From positions 1 through 31,717 of IMG/VR virus record IMGVR_UViG_3300036652_002376: 31,717 nt of DNA. One strand, written 5' to 3'. The DNA comes from a virus. Under the pieces are notes generated by a model. The model ran no database searches and was not told the DNA's origin. It worked only from the letters and a program-made list of their open reading frames with translations. Below are positions 7,864 through 14,237 of this stretch, one piece after another (the stretch's first letter is position 1; every line of letters begins with the position of its first letter). A program made the position numbers and the translations under genes.

Positions 7864-7944
7864 TCAGTCATCAAATCTCCAGACCATCAGAAGAATGAGC
7901 ACAGAGATCAGATAGATTAACCAGTAGAGTTGATCATGCACCAT
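7864..7944 (-). CDS. Possible tiny membrane protein, 26 aa
   Basis: On the minus strand, an ORF from ATG 7944 to TGA 7864 starts MVHDQLYW, continues as one hydrophobic segment (LIYLISVLILLMVW) and ends RFDD. The make-up is that of a single-pass micro-membrane protein, and it lies 24 bases downstream of the leftward 281-aa gene. No clear ribosome site is seen, so it may be a chance ORF. Confidence 0.3.
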   Translation of the reverse strand: MVHDQLYWLIYLISVLILLMVWRFDD

Positions 7945-7968
7945 TCAAATCTAATTCATGCACTGTTT

Positions 7969-8814
7969 TCACACTATGTCTCTTTTTAATTCTCTTAAGT
8001 CAGCTTCAGCTGGCAGGATTGTAACATTGAGTCCAAACCACTCAAATTGAGTATTACCTCTTAGATGCTTTTTAATAATTACAGGATCGGGTTGAGAACG
8101 GATATAACGATTATGCTCTTTCACGAAGTTACGGATAGCTGAACGTCTATCATTTCCTGCTTTAGGTGCCCTATTTTTGAAAAAGAATCTTGCGGTATTT
8201 GGGTGGATAGGGACTTTAATCCCTATATTTTCATGGGCAATTTGTGCATGCCAAACGTATTCATAATAATGATCACCGCACATAAGCATTCTTAAGCAAT
8301 CTTCAAACTGCGTTGCAAAAGTATGATTTGGAGGTCCTTTGTTTGCATCCACAAAAGTAATTTTGTTATCAGACTTTGCGCCCATATAAAAAGCTTGTGC
8401 AACAGGTCTTTTAGTAAAATCCAGATCATTGCCATCACCATAGGTGATAGATAAAGTTTCATAGATATTCTTACAAGGGAAAGATTTTTTGTAATCAATC
8501 CGACCTCTAATTGCTGGATCCATTTTATCTACTGAGGCATAAGAAATAATAGTAGTGCCATGCCATCCCAAGAAAGAAGACTTCCAATTAGATTTAAAAT
8601 CAGATGTATGAAGCCCCTTATCTAGGAAGGCGCAGTCTTGATCAGTTGGATTAAAAAAAGGGCTCCCCAGATATCGAATACCTAAAAGGTCATGTTTTTT
8701 CGCAGGATGATAAGTGCCTCGGTAAGTAGGTTTAAATTGTTCAAATCGATTGATAATTGTATAAAACTGATCGATGGCTTTTTCTTCAATTTGGGGGTCC
8801 ATATTACGCTCCAT
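7969..8814 (-). CDS. Hypothetical phage protein with FLGWHGTT motif, 281 aa
   Basis: ATG at 8814 is preceded on the minus strand by AAGGA at 5 bases and overlaps the end of the upstream gene by 11 bases. The N-terminal half contains FLGWHGTT at about residue 82, which recalls the H-G-T element of PARP-type ADP-ribosyltransferases. I cannot find the matching Y and E with conviction, so this is only a hint. The C-terminal part (about 215-280) has RRSAIRNFVKEHNRY, then IKKHLRGNTQFEWFGLNVTI, a pattern like that of conserved small phage proteins. Function unknown. It could be a host-modifying or regulatory protein of the leftward (probably early) operon. Confidence 0.6.
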   Translation of the reverse strand: MERNMDPQIEEKAIDQFYTIINRFEQFKPTYRGTYHPAKKHDLLGIRYLGSPFFNPTDQDCAFLDKGLHTSDFKSNWKSSFLGWHGTTIISYASVDKMDPAIRGRIDYKKSFPCKNIYETLSITYGDGNDLDFTKRPVAQAFYMGAKSDNKITFVDANKGPPNHTFATQFEDCLRMLMCGDHYYEYVWHAQIAHENIGIKVPIHPNTARFFFKNRAPKAGNDRRSAIRNFVKEHNRYIRSQPDPVIIKKHLRGNTQFEWFGLNVTILPAEADLRELKRDIV

Positions 8815-9163
8815 TAAATCCTTCGGATCCTATTGGTGATTTTTTTTCTTCTAAATCTTTAATCACCTGAGCGGCGATCTCTAAATGACCTTCCATTGCC
8901 GTCTCGTAGGTTTCATATCGACGCTCTATCTCAGACTCACCGCTTTTATGATTGAATACCGCAGTCTCAAACAGGATAGGAGGGCCGCCAAAGAAGTTAT
9001 GGTCAATCCCTAGGAAGACGGTGCTGATTTCGATCTCAGTGCCATATAGATATGTTTTAGAGAGGATTCTATCTTCATGATGATCTGACATCCAGCGGAT
9101 CCATTTAGTGGTATCGGGCTCAGCAATGGGTTTATTATCTTTCAGAATATAGTATAGCTTCAA
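8804..9163 (-). CDS. Conserved phage protein (VFLGIDHNF..GPPILFET family), 119 aa
   Basis: The start is TTG at 9163 with a near-perfect AAGGAGG seven bases before it; TTGA overlaps the stop of the upstream gene. The N-terminus (MKLYYILKDNKPIAEPD), the central STVFLGIDHNFFGGPPILFE and the closing RYETYETAMEGH pattern match a small protein found in very many phages and prophages of different hosts. Its biochemical role is, as far as I know, undetermined. Position within an overlapping leftward operon suggests an early, non-structural role. Confidence 0.75.
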   Translation of the reverse strand: MKLYYILKDNKPIAEPDTTKWIRWMSDHHEDRILSKTYLYGTEIEISTVFLGIDHNFFGGPPILFETAVFNHKSGESEIERRYETYETAMEGHLEIAAQVIKDLEEKKSPIGSEGFNGA

Positions 9164-9456
9164 TGAGGTTCCTCCTTAATAGAACTTAAAATAGCGGATT
9201 CAAACTCTTCATCCCTTGGAACAATAGACATTGCAATCCCAACCAAGCAAGCATAGATCGAAGGGCCATACATTCGTCTATCCTCATCACATTTTTCCAT
9301 CATGCTTACAAATAAGCGGGTAGCCAGTTGCTGCTTATATTGAGCCGTCTCAAAATTACTCATAAATTGGAGTTTCATACTTCGTAAAAATATGATCGAT
9401 TCTGGATTTCCCACTGCAAGTTTCTCAAGTAAATCAAAACAAAAAGATGCTCTCAT
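9160..9456 (-). CDS. Hypothetical protein, 98 aa
   Basis: Two in-frame ATGs are possible. I prefer the second (9456) because GGAG lies 6 bases before it; the first is at 9468 with no ribosome site. The product is soluble and helical, with cysteines in its first and middle parts and a C-terminal DEEFESAILSSIKEEPH. I do not recognise it. It overlaps the downstream gene by 4 bases and so belongs to the same leftward transcript. Confidence 0.55.
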   Translation of the reverse strand: MRASFCFDLLEKLAVGNPESIIFLRSMKLQFMSNFETAQYKQQLATRLFVSMMEKCDEDRRMYGPSIYACLVGIAMSIVPRDEEFESAILSSIKEEPH

Positions 9457-9481
9457 AGAGCTCTCCATTCTGCACAGAATA

Positions 9482-9835
9482 TTAAATGTGCCGTTTCAGG
9501 AGCTCTATTACTTCATCAAGTGAGCACACACAAGCGGCAATTCCACCTTTTTGTTCGACTCTCATTAAAAACAACTGTTGTAATCGATCAGCTTGAGTTG
9601 GATTATTTCGAAATCGTTTAATGGTAGTCGGAGTCTTCACTTCTATAGCTAAGAATATTCCTCTACAAATACCTATAATATCAGCAGTTCCTCTCATTAC
9701 GAAAGGATTGAGGTTGCGTCTATAAACTCCTTTCTTTGAGTCATAAACGCCCACCGTATTTACTTTAAACGCAAAGCAGTTGGTTTGATGATTTATCCAT
9801 CCTAGAATCTGTGTTTCAATTTGCTTCTCAGTCAT
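9482..9835 (-). CDS. VRR-NUC-type nuclease, 117 aa
   Basis: Matches the VRR-NUC branch of the PD-(D/E)XK nucleases in length and motifs: ETQILGWI at the N-terminus, RGTADIIGICRGIFLAIEVK (residues 48-67) with the catalytic D and the E-x-K pair, then an AD-Q-LFL-V...GGIAACV helix-strand ending. Phage members are thought to cut branched or structured DNA during recombination, repair or packaging. Here it sits alone in the leftward operon, across the genome from the RecT-like protein with which it might cooperate. The nuclease family is confident; the substrate is not. Confidence 0.85.
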   Translation of the reverse strand: MTEKQIETQILGWINHQTNCFAFKVNTVGVYDSKKGVYRRNLNPFVMRGTADIIGICRGIFLAIEVKTPTTIKRFRNNPTQADRLQQLFLMRVEQKGGIAACVCSLDEVIELLKRHI

Positions 9836-9845
9836 AAAAATGACT

Positions 9846-10121
9846 CTAGTTTACTTTTAAACCAGAGACAATGCAAAGATGAACTAAATAACTGATCAAA
9901 ATGAGAGCTGGCATATAGACAATGAACCACGTTACGAATTGAAAGGCATTCTCATTGAGAAAGAACTCAAGCCACATCAAGAAATTAGAAAGTATGATGG
10001 CTGAGAGGAAGAATAAAATTACAAGTGCCCATGTAATCATAATGGTAATTGTAATCCTATTATTACAAGCAATCCAATTGTAATATTTCGTAGATAATTT
10101 CCAAGTCCTTATTGACAGCAT
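9846..10121 (-). CDS. Small integral membrane protein, 91 aa
   Basis: Two long hydrophobic segments are visible: about residues 25-50 (ITIMITWALVILFFLSAII) and 62-88 (FVTWFIVYMPALILISYL). The N-terminus is basic and the C-terminus ends GLKVN. No family recognised. It is the first gene of the leftward operon, its start abuts a rightward promoter, and no strong ribosome site is seen. Superinfection exclusion or host membrane modification is possible from position, but that is only a guess. Confidence 0.55.
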   Translation of the reverse strand: MLSIRTWKLSTKYYNWIACNNRITITIMITWALVILFFLSAIILSNFLMWLEFFLNENAFQFVTWFIVYMPALILISYLVHLCIVSGLKVN

Positions 10122-10140
10122 TTATGGAATATGATCTAAC
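10112..10140 (+). promoter_or_regulatory. Sigma-70-like promoter for the short RNA / rightward genes
   Basis: A perfect TTGACA (10112-10117) is followed after exactly 17 bases by TCTAAC (10135-10140), with TG one base before it as an extended -10. The predicted transcript begins near 10147, at the start of the ACGTTACGCGAA element. It overlaps the first codons of the divergent membrane gene. Confidence 0.6.
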
Positions 10141-10146
10141 GAATCC

Positions 10147-10278
10147 ACGTTACGCGAAATAACAGTGATAAAAATTTAATAAAGCTTCCTTGAAAGCGAG
10201 CACAGTTGCTATCAGGGTGCTAGTGGAAAGCCTCTCAATCTTATTCGCGTAACGATTTGAGGGGCTTTCTGCGTTTTT
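10147..10278 (+). ncRNA. Short RNA or attenuated leader with 5' end complementary to its terminator loop
   Basis: The predicted transcript starts just after the promoter and runs into a terminator at 10226-10278, giving ~130 nt. Its first bases, CGTTACGCGAA (10148-10158), are perfectly complementary to TTCGCGTAACG (10244-10254), which forms most of the terminator loop. Inside, AGCAC (10199-10203) pairs with GTGCT (10217-10221), and GCTTCC (10184-10189) can pair with GGAAAGC (10225-10231), which is also the left arm of the terminator. These alternative pairings suggest a pseudoknotted small RNA or a terminator/antiterminator switch controlling the rightward genes. No expression evidence is available. 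Confidence 0.5.
10226..10278 (+). terminator. Rho-independent terminator upstream of the rightward early genes
   Basis: The left arm 10226-10240 (GAAAGCCTCTCAATC) pairs with 10254-10269 along 15 pairs, with one G.U and one bulged T, around a 13-base loop. TGCGTTTTT follows. It lies between the promoter and the first rightward gene, so transcripts must read through or start later to express that gene. Confidence 0.75.
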
Positions 10279-10288
10279 GGAGTTTCAT

Positions 10289-10495
10289 ATGACTAATGAA
10301 GAAGCTTTTAGAACAATCCAAGTTCTTTTTGATCTCATTCTCAATCGGGATAAAGAAATCTATAAGCAACATGAACTTATTTTAGCACTGATTTCTAATA
10401 AAGAAGAATTACTTTTAAACCAAATCAAACAGCAAATGTTCCAAATCAATGCTCTTCAAGAGAGATTGAGCCAATTAGGTCAGGAGATTTATTAA
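10289..10495 (+). CDS. Small coiled-coil protein, 68 aa
   Basis: ATG 10289 is chosen because GGAG lies 6 bases before it; the in-frame TTG at 10277 has no ribosome site and is within the terminator T-run. The protein is almost entirely helical and looks like a coiled coil (residues 20-65: NRDKEIYKQHELILALISNK and onward, with heptad-like L/I spacing). I do not recognise it. It is the first gene after the attenuator-like leader. Confidence 0.55.
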   Translation: MTNEEAFRTIQVLFDLILNRDKEIYKQHELILALISNKEELLLNQIKQQMFQINALQERLSQLGQEIY

Positions 10496-10600
10496 TGGGG
10501 TTCAATCGCTTGGTATTATGAAGAGCAGCTCACAGAAATTACAGATGCAGATTTAATAAATAAATATAAAGAAGAAATACAAACTCAAACTGAACGATAG
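10495..10600 (+). pseudogene. Small gene with probable single-base insertion (or programmed frameshift)
   Basis: ATG 10495 overlaps the previous stop as TAATG and has AGGAG upstream. As written it stops after 8 codons. If one G of the GGGG run (10497-10500) is dropped, it reads MGSIAWYYEEQLTEITDADL and continues to TAG 10600, about 34 residues with a good coding look. This points to a frameshift mutation, a sequencing error in the G-run, or slippage. The intact frame has no other plausible start. Confidence 0.5.
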
Positions 10601-10607
10601 GGAAGCA

Positions 10608-10757
10608 ATGGATAAAGAAATAGGGATATTAAAAACGAAAATAGAAAGATATGAATCAATTATTGAGGATTATGAGCATTTAATAGAGCAGCTGATGAAT
10701 TTAATGATAAACATGAAAGATCTTGTAAGACAAAAACAATTACTTAAAAAGGGGTAG
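10608..10757 (+). CDS. Tiny coiled-coil protein, 49 aa
   Basis: ATG 10608 is preceded by AGGGAAG at a good distance. The product is entirely helical and heptad-like (MDKEIGILKTKIERYESIIE, then EDYEHLIEQLMNLM). It ends LLKKG just before the next gene. It resembles the coiled-coil gene 10289-10495 in style and may be a partner. No known family. Confidence 0.5.
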   Translation: MDKEIGILKTKIERYESIIEDYEHLIEQLMNLMINMKDLVRQKQLLKKG

Positions 10758-10759
10758 TA

Positions 10760-10972
10760 ATGGAAAGATGGGGGCGTTGCACATGCTGCAACGGGACGGG
10801 GAAGTTAATGGACGTGGATAAAGGGAAATTCTTAGAAAAAGAAGAGGTCCTCTTTATCAAGGGGCAATTTTACGTAGTAAACAGAGTGTATCCTTCTATT
10901 GATTGCGAGATGTGTGGGGCAACAGGGAGATCCGGGGATGGTATGCAATATTATGAGAGGAATGTGCTTTAA
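10760..10972 (+). CDS. Zinc-ribbon protein with two CxxC knuckles, 70 aa
   Basis: Two knuckles are visible: CTCCNGTGK at residues 7-15 and CEMCGATGR near residues 49-57. The CxxCxGxG form is like one repeat pair of the DnaJ cysteine-rich domain and probably binds one zinc ion. Between them lies a short beta-rich insert (FIKGQFYVVNRVYPS). Such small proteins in phages are thought to bind nucleic acid or proteins. The start at 10760 follows AAAAGGGG. Confidence 0.65.
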   Translation: MERWGRCTCCNGTGKLMDVDKGKFLEKEEVLFIKGQFYVVNRVYPSIDCEMCGATGRSGDGMQYYERNVL

Positions 10973-11021
10973 ATTGGAGTCTATATTACAAATATAAAGG
11001 TGATTTTAAAGAAGAGGAAGA

Positions 11022-11048
11022 ATGAGAGGAAAAGGCTATACAGGATGA
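11022..11048 (+). CDS. Possible 8-codon leader peptide
   Basis: ATG 11022, with GAGGAAGA upstream, encodes MRGKGYTG and stops at 11046-11048, overlapping the ATG of the next gene as ATGA. It may couple translation to the following gene, or may be a chance ORF. Confidence 0.25.
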   Translation: MRGKGYTG

Positions 11049-11242
11049 ATCTTAAAAGAAGAAAAATTATACAAGTAATCATGACAACGTTCACTCAAGA
11101 GACAGGAGGCAAGATAAATGACGTTTTTGTAGCTTTATGTGATGATGGAACTTTATGGCTACGAATATATGATGATAAGTTCACTTGGAAGTGGAAACAA
11201 ATCGATGTCACTGAAGTAGAAGAATTCGAAGAGGCATTATGA
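11045..11242 (+). CDS. Small protein with FVALCDDGTLW motif, 65 aa
   Basis: Starts at ATG 11045, overlapping the tiny upstream ORF; an in-frame GTG at 11000 would add 15 basic residues. After a basic start (MNLKRRKIIQVIMTT) comes DVFVALCDDGTLWLRIYDDK, then WKQIDVTEVEEFEEAL. The 'ALCDDGTLW...W..ID' pattern recurs in many small phage proteins and resembles one blade of a beta-propeller. The role is not known. It overlaps the next gene by 4 bases. Confidence 0.55.
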   Translation: MNLKRRKIIQVIMTTFTQETGGKINDVFVALCDDGTLWLRIYDDKFTWKWKQIDVTEVEEFEEAL

Positions 11243-11472
11243 AAAAGTCTAAAAAGAAACTTACTCAAAAACAAATCGACATCGTGACTTTCATTAATGA
11301 TCACCTCGGAATTGCAGATGCTTATGCGTTTGTGATTATTGATAAAAATAAACAACTTTGTTCACAAGTATCTGGTGATGCGCAACAGTTATGTTATATG
11401 GGTAAAGTCTTAGATTCTAAAGTTACTATGGGACTTGCATCTGGAATCCAAGATACAACAACAACTCATTAA
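11239..11472 (+). CDS. Hypothetical protein, 77 aa
   Basis: ATG 11239 overlaps the upstream stop (ATGA). The N-terminus is very basic (MKKSKKKLTQKQIDIVTF), and the rest is a mixed alpha/beta segment with a short run VIIDKNKQLCSQVSGD. I do not recognise the family. It is in the early/middle operon directly before a small HTH gene. Confidence 0.5.
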   Translation: MKKSKKKLTQKQIDIVTFINDHLGIADAYAFVIIDKNKQLCSQVSGDAQQLCYMGKVLDSKVTMGLASGIQDTTTTH

Positions 11473-11484
11473 AGGAGAATTCAA

Positions 11485-11667
11485 ATGAGACATACAGCAG
11501 AAGTTCAGAAACAAGTAAAAAAACAAATCAAAACCCTTGGCGTAATCGGTGCATCTAAGCAGTTCGATATTCCTGCTTCTACACTTTACAATTGGATTCG
11601 TAAGTGGAAAACAGTTAAAACAGAGAATAAAACTACCGCAAAAAAGAAAACAAAAAAGAGGAACTAA
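11485..11667 (+). CDS. Small helix-turn-helix DNA-binding protein, 60 aa
   Basis: ATG 11485 follows AAAGGAG. Residues 15-42 form a transposase/homeodomain-like HTH (TLGVIGASKQFDIPASTLYN followed by WIRKWK), flanked by a basic tail (TTAKKKTKKRN). It probably binds DNA and may regulate phage transcription. The similarity to IS3-type OrfA is limited to the HTH; no transposase gene or IS ends are nearby, so I read it as a domesticated or phage-native regulator. Confidence 0.7.
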   Translation: MRHTAEVQKQVKKQIKTLGVIGASKQFDIPASTLYNWIRKWKTVKTENKTTAKKKTKKRN

Positions 11668-12588
11668 ATGGAACAAAAGCATAATGCAGTAGCACTTCAT
11701 CAGAATCATCAACCTGTGCAAGCTTATTTCCCAAACGAAGCGGATTGGCGAATGATGCTCGATGTAGGCAATAAAGCACTTAAATCCGGCATGCTGCCTG
11801 CTGGCATTAAAAGTCCAGAAGCTGCTGCGATTATTGCTCTAAAAGCAAGAGAGCTCAATATGCCTCTCATGGTTGGGTTTGCTCATATCCACGTGATCAA
11901 TGGCAAACCCACTTTATCAGCCGAGATGATGCAAGCCTTGGCTAGAAAGAATTTGCCGGGCCTTGTGATTAACATTATTGAAAGCACCAATGAGAAAGCC
12001 ACAGTGGAGATTATCCGCCCTGAGCCAGGATCAAAGTCTTATAAACTCACCTTCACTATTGAAGACGCCAAAAAGGCAGAACTCACTAAGAATCTTACCT
12101 GGAGTAAATATCCAGCTGCGATGCTCTGGAGTAGAGCCGTATCAGCTGGTCTTCGTAAAGTCTGTCCTGAAGCTCTCATTGGGGTCAGTTACACCCCTGA
12201 AGAGATGGGGGCTCAAGTCGATCAAGATGGGAATGTGATTCATACTACGGGGAAACGAGTGGAAGAACATGGAGAGCAACCGGCTGCAGCAGTAGTTCAT
12301 CCTATTACTCCAAAACAACCGGCTGAAGATCCTGCAAAGAAATTAGTCATCCGGGGGATTTCTGATCTGATGAAGGAACTTGCAATTTCTCCAGAAGATG
12401 CTCAACACGTACTTCAATCGGAATGTGGGGCAGATAGTTTAAAAACTGCAACTCTTGACCAACTCCAGAAGTTCCATGCTATTCTAAAACAAGAAAAAGA
12501 AACGATCCAGAAAACGCCTGAAGCGCCTATCAATGGATCTAATCAACAGGAGAATCTTGCTCCTTGGGAAGCAGAGTTGACGAAGTAA
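11668..12588 (+). CDS. RecT-like single-strand annealing protein, 306 aa
   Basis: Starts right after the HTH gene, with AGAGGAAC upstream. The body (residues 40-190) follows the pattern of phage RecT-like proteins: SPEAAAIIALKARELNMPLM, HVINGKPTLSAEMMQAL, FTIEDAKKAELT, then KYPAAMLWSRAVSAGLRKVC and GVSYTPEEMG. These proteins anneal complementary DNA during phage recombination and replication. The C-terminal third is less ordered (proline/glutamine-rich), with a helical segment near 230-280. The RecT-like call is confident as a family resemblance, but activity is inferred. An exonuclease partner is not adjacent; the VRR-NUC nuclease lies in the leftward cluster. Confidence 0.78.
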   Translation: MEQKHNAVALHQNHQPVQAYFPNEADWRMMLDVGNKALKSGMLPAGIKSPEAAAIIALKARELNMPLMVGFAHIHVINGKPTLSAEMMQALARKNLPGLVINIIESTNEKATVEIIRPEPGSKSYKLTFTIEDAKKAELTKNLTWSKYPAAMLWSRAVSAGLRKVCPEALIGVSYTPEEMGAQVDQDGNVIHTTGKRVEEHGEQPAAAVVHPITPKQPAEDPAKKLVIRGISDLMKELAISPEDAQHVLQSECGADSLKTATLDQLQKFHAILKQEKETIQKTPEAPINGSNQQENLAPWEAELTK

Positions 12589-12743
12589 AAAAGGATGATT
12601 CAAAGCTTTGGACTACTCTTGAGGAATATGTCATTTCTCTCTTTGAACGAAAGATGACAGACTCAGAGGAGTTCAAGGCTTTGATTAATCTTTATGGTCG
12701 TGCTAAGATTGTAGAGATTTGGAATAAGTTTAAGGGGAAATAG
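12564..12743 (+). CDS. Small hypothetical protein, ~59 aa
   Basis: A coding-like frame reads LWTTLEEYVISLFERKMTDS and on to EIWNKFKGK-stop. The only plausible start is TTG 12564 with AGGAG 12 bases upstream, giving a 25-base overlap with the RecT-like gene; an internal ATG at 12654 would shorten it to 29 residues. Charged, helical, no known family. Confidence 0.45.
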   Translation: MGSRVDEVKKDDSKLWTTLEEYVISLFERKMTDSEEFKALINLYGRAKIVEIWNKFKGK

Positions 12744-12750
12744 GGGATAA

Positions 12751-12921
12751 ATGAATTACACTCAAGAGGAATTACAGAAAGCATATGAAGATTGGACTAA
12801 TTCCAACCAGAATACTGAGGACAGAAAAAACAAATGGCATCATTATTGTGATGTGCGAGATAATTTGCCTGCTGGGTCTTCTGCTCATAGAATCATAAAG
12901 GAAATTCATGATTCCGATTAG
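12751..12921 (+). CDS. Small hypothetical protein, 56 aa
   Basis: ATG 12751 has AGGGGAT just upstream, like the structural genes. The product (MNYTQEELQKAYEDWTNSNQ ... HRIIKEIHDSD) is polar and helical. No motif known. Its end overlaps the next small ORF by 14 bases. Confidence 0.55.
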   Translation: MNYTQEELQKAYEDWTNSNQNTEDRKNKWHHYCDVRDNLPAGSSAHRIIKEIHDSD

Positions 12922-13030
12922 CATTGCTTTTATCTTAGGTCTTTGTATGGGAATATTCGCAATGTGCTTATGTAAAGCAGGGGCAGTTAGTTCTCGCTAT
13001 AATGAGGAGCTTGAAAGAAAATTACATTGA
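12908..13030 (+). CDS. Tiny single-pass membrane protein, 40 aa
   Basis: ATG 12908 has AAGGA upstream. Residues 2-22 are hydrophobic and cysteine-rich (IPISIAFILGLCMGIFAMCL), followed by a charged tail (RYNEELERKLH). This looks like a genuine micro-membrane protein. It ends 20 bases before the tRNA gene. Function unknown. Confidence 0.5.
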   Translation: MIPISIAFILGLCMGIFAMCLCKAGAVSSRYNEELERKLH

Positions 13031-13049
13031 GTAGCCGCGTGGAATATTA

Positions 13050-13124
13050 GGAAACTTAGCTCAGTGGTAGAGCAATTCGCTGTTAACGAATGGGTCCTAG
13101 GTTCAATTCCTAGAGTTTCCGCCA
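13050..13124 (+). tRNA. tRNA-Asn (anticodon GTT), CCA encoded
   Basis: A complete cloverleaf: acceptor GGAAACT (13050-13056) with AGTTTCC (13114-13120); D arm GCTC/GAGC; anticodon stem ATTCG/CGAAT with loop CTGTTAA; T arm CTAGG/CCTAG with loop TTCAATT; discriminator G and genomic CCA (13122-13124). The single tRNA may help with AAC/AAT codons, which look frequent in the structural genes. No integrase or attachment repeat is seen beside it. Confidence 0.95.
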
Positions 13125-13227
13125 TTAAAAAATTATGACTACTTTTTCCATGATCCAGATTTAGATCTACAGGAATAAGGTTGATTCTTAATGAAATAAG
13201 TTTTATCCATAATGGAAAGGGGACATT

Positions 13228-13488
13228 ATGGAAGAAATTAAAACCGATAAAAAAGAATTACTCGCTACACTTACTGAGCAATACAACTCTCTTGCTTTTC
13301 AAGTAGGGCATAATTCGCGCACTATTGCAGATCTTGAAGAAAGCATTGCGCAGGGCATTAAAACCGTACAAGAAATCTCAAAAAGAGCACGTATTCTAAA
13401 AGAAGAGATCGATAAAGAAACAGCATCTACTGCTTCTGAAGGCTCTCTCCAAGCAGTTCCAGCGTCTGATCCACAGGTGGCATCATGA
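13228..13488 (+). CDS. Helical/coiled-coil protein, 86 aa
   Basis: ATG 13228 follows AAAGGGGA. The first 65 residues are coiled-coil-like (KKELLATLTEQYNSLAFQ ... DLEESIAQGIKTVQEISKR). The C-terminal 20 residues are Ser/Ala/Pro-rich and probably disordered. It overlaps the next gene by 4 bases (ATGA). Family not recognised. Confidence 0.6.
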   Translation: MEEIKTDKKELLATLTEQYNSLAFQVGHNSRTIADLEESIAQGIKTVQEISKRARILKEEIDKETASTASEGSLQAVPASDPQVAS

Positions 13489-13904
13489 CTAAAATCGTGA
13501 TTCCACAAAATGCCAAAGAGTTTGATTCTCTGGTGAACAAAGTTTGTAAAAAGTTCAAATTCAAGAACAAAGAGCACGCTGCTGCTGTGATCGCCAATCG
13601 CATTCAACATATGCCAGTAGATGAATGCACAACCACACTCGAATACTTCGGAGCTTGTATTAAGCGAAATATTGGGTACCAAGTGGCTCAGAATCGCGCT
13701 CTTGAAATGCAACATGAACAAGCTATCAGCCAGCTTGAAGCCGTGCTGAAAACTGAACCTAATAATCAGCAAGCGCTTGATGAGCTTCAAAAGTTTGCCG
13801 ATAAAGGCTCAGACTTGGCCAAAGCCATCTTAACCAAAGTTATTTCTGCGGATACTCCTGATAATGTCCTCACCATGGGATCTAAGGATGCCCAATCAGG
13901 ATGA
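13485..13904 (+). CDS. Hypothetical protein, 139 aa
   Basis: ATG 13485 overlaps the preceding stop. Mostly helical, with FKFKNKEHAAAVIANRIQHM near residues 25-44 and a repeat-like alanine/glutamine-rich C-terminal half (LEMQHEQAISQLEAVL). No known catalytic motif. The end overlaps the next gene. It may be a middle gene involved in DNA metabolism or regulation; that is only context. Confidence 0.55.
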   Translation: MTKIVIPQNAKEFDSLVNKVCKKFKFKNKEHAAAVIANRIQHMPVDECTTTLEYFGACIKRNIGYQVAQNRALEMQHEQAISQLEAVLKTEPNNQQALDELQKFADKGSDLAKAILTKVISADTPDNVLTMGSKDAQSG

Positions 13905-14235
13905 TTTAAAAGCGTTGCAAAAAGTTTGGTATGATAAACTAGCAAAAGATGGGTTTAGAGATATTGAGGATGGAGAGCTTCTTAAGGAATGGGATTTCAA
14001 TTTCTTCAGAATGCGCTTTAATCTCATTAACTACGAAACTAAGTGTCAGTATTATCGGGCAGCGACTCATTTGCTAAGGAATCATTCCTTTGCTGATCTC
14101 AACCATAAACTAGTTTGGGAGCTTCATTGTCAGGGATTGTCGGTAAGACAGATTGCACGTGAATTGAAGATTTATCAAAAGAGCATGGTGCATCTGATTA
14201 TCAAACGTCTGGCAGCTTGGATTAAGAAGGATTAA
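13888..14235 (+). CDS. HTH protein, sigma-region-4-like, 115 aa
   Basis: I prefer ATG 13888 (MPNQDDLKALQKVWYDKLAK), which matches the N-terminus I know from related phage proteins; ATG 13864 would add 8 residues, and neither has a strong ribosome site. The C-terminal region (about 78-110) holds a helix-turn-helix: LVWELHCQGLSVRQIARELK, then a basic recognition segment ending RLAAWIKKD. Such proteins resemble region 4 of sigma factors and usually act as transcription regulators. Here it stands directly before the packaging and structural genes, so late-gene control is an attractive inference. Confidence 0.65.
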   Translation: MPNQDDLKALQKVWYDKLAKDGFRDIEDGELLKEWDFNFFRMRFNLINYETKCQYYRAATHLLRNHSFADLNHKLVWELHCQGLSVRQIARELKIYQKSMVHLIIKRLAAWIKKD

Positions 14236-14237
14236 GC

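Noticed and set aside
11485-11667. Insertion sequence (IS3 OrfA-like)
   Set aside because: Only a 60-aa HTH protein is present. There is no transposase catalytic domain, no terminal inverted repeats and no target duplication.
13031-13227. tRNA-associated attachment site or integrase
   Set aside because: No repeat of the tRNA 3' end and no integrase gene are visible, so the tRNA does not mark an integration site here.
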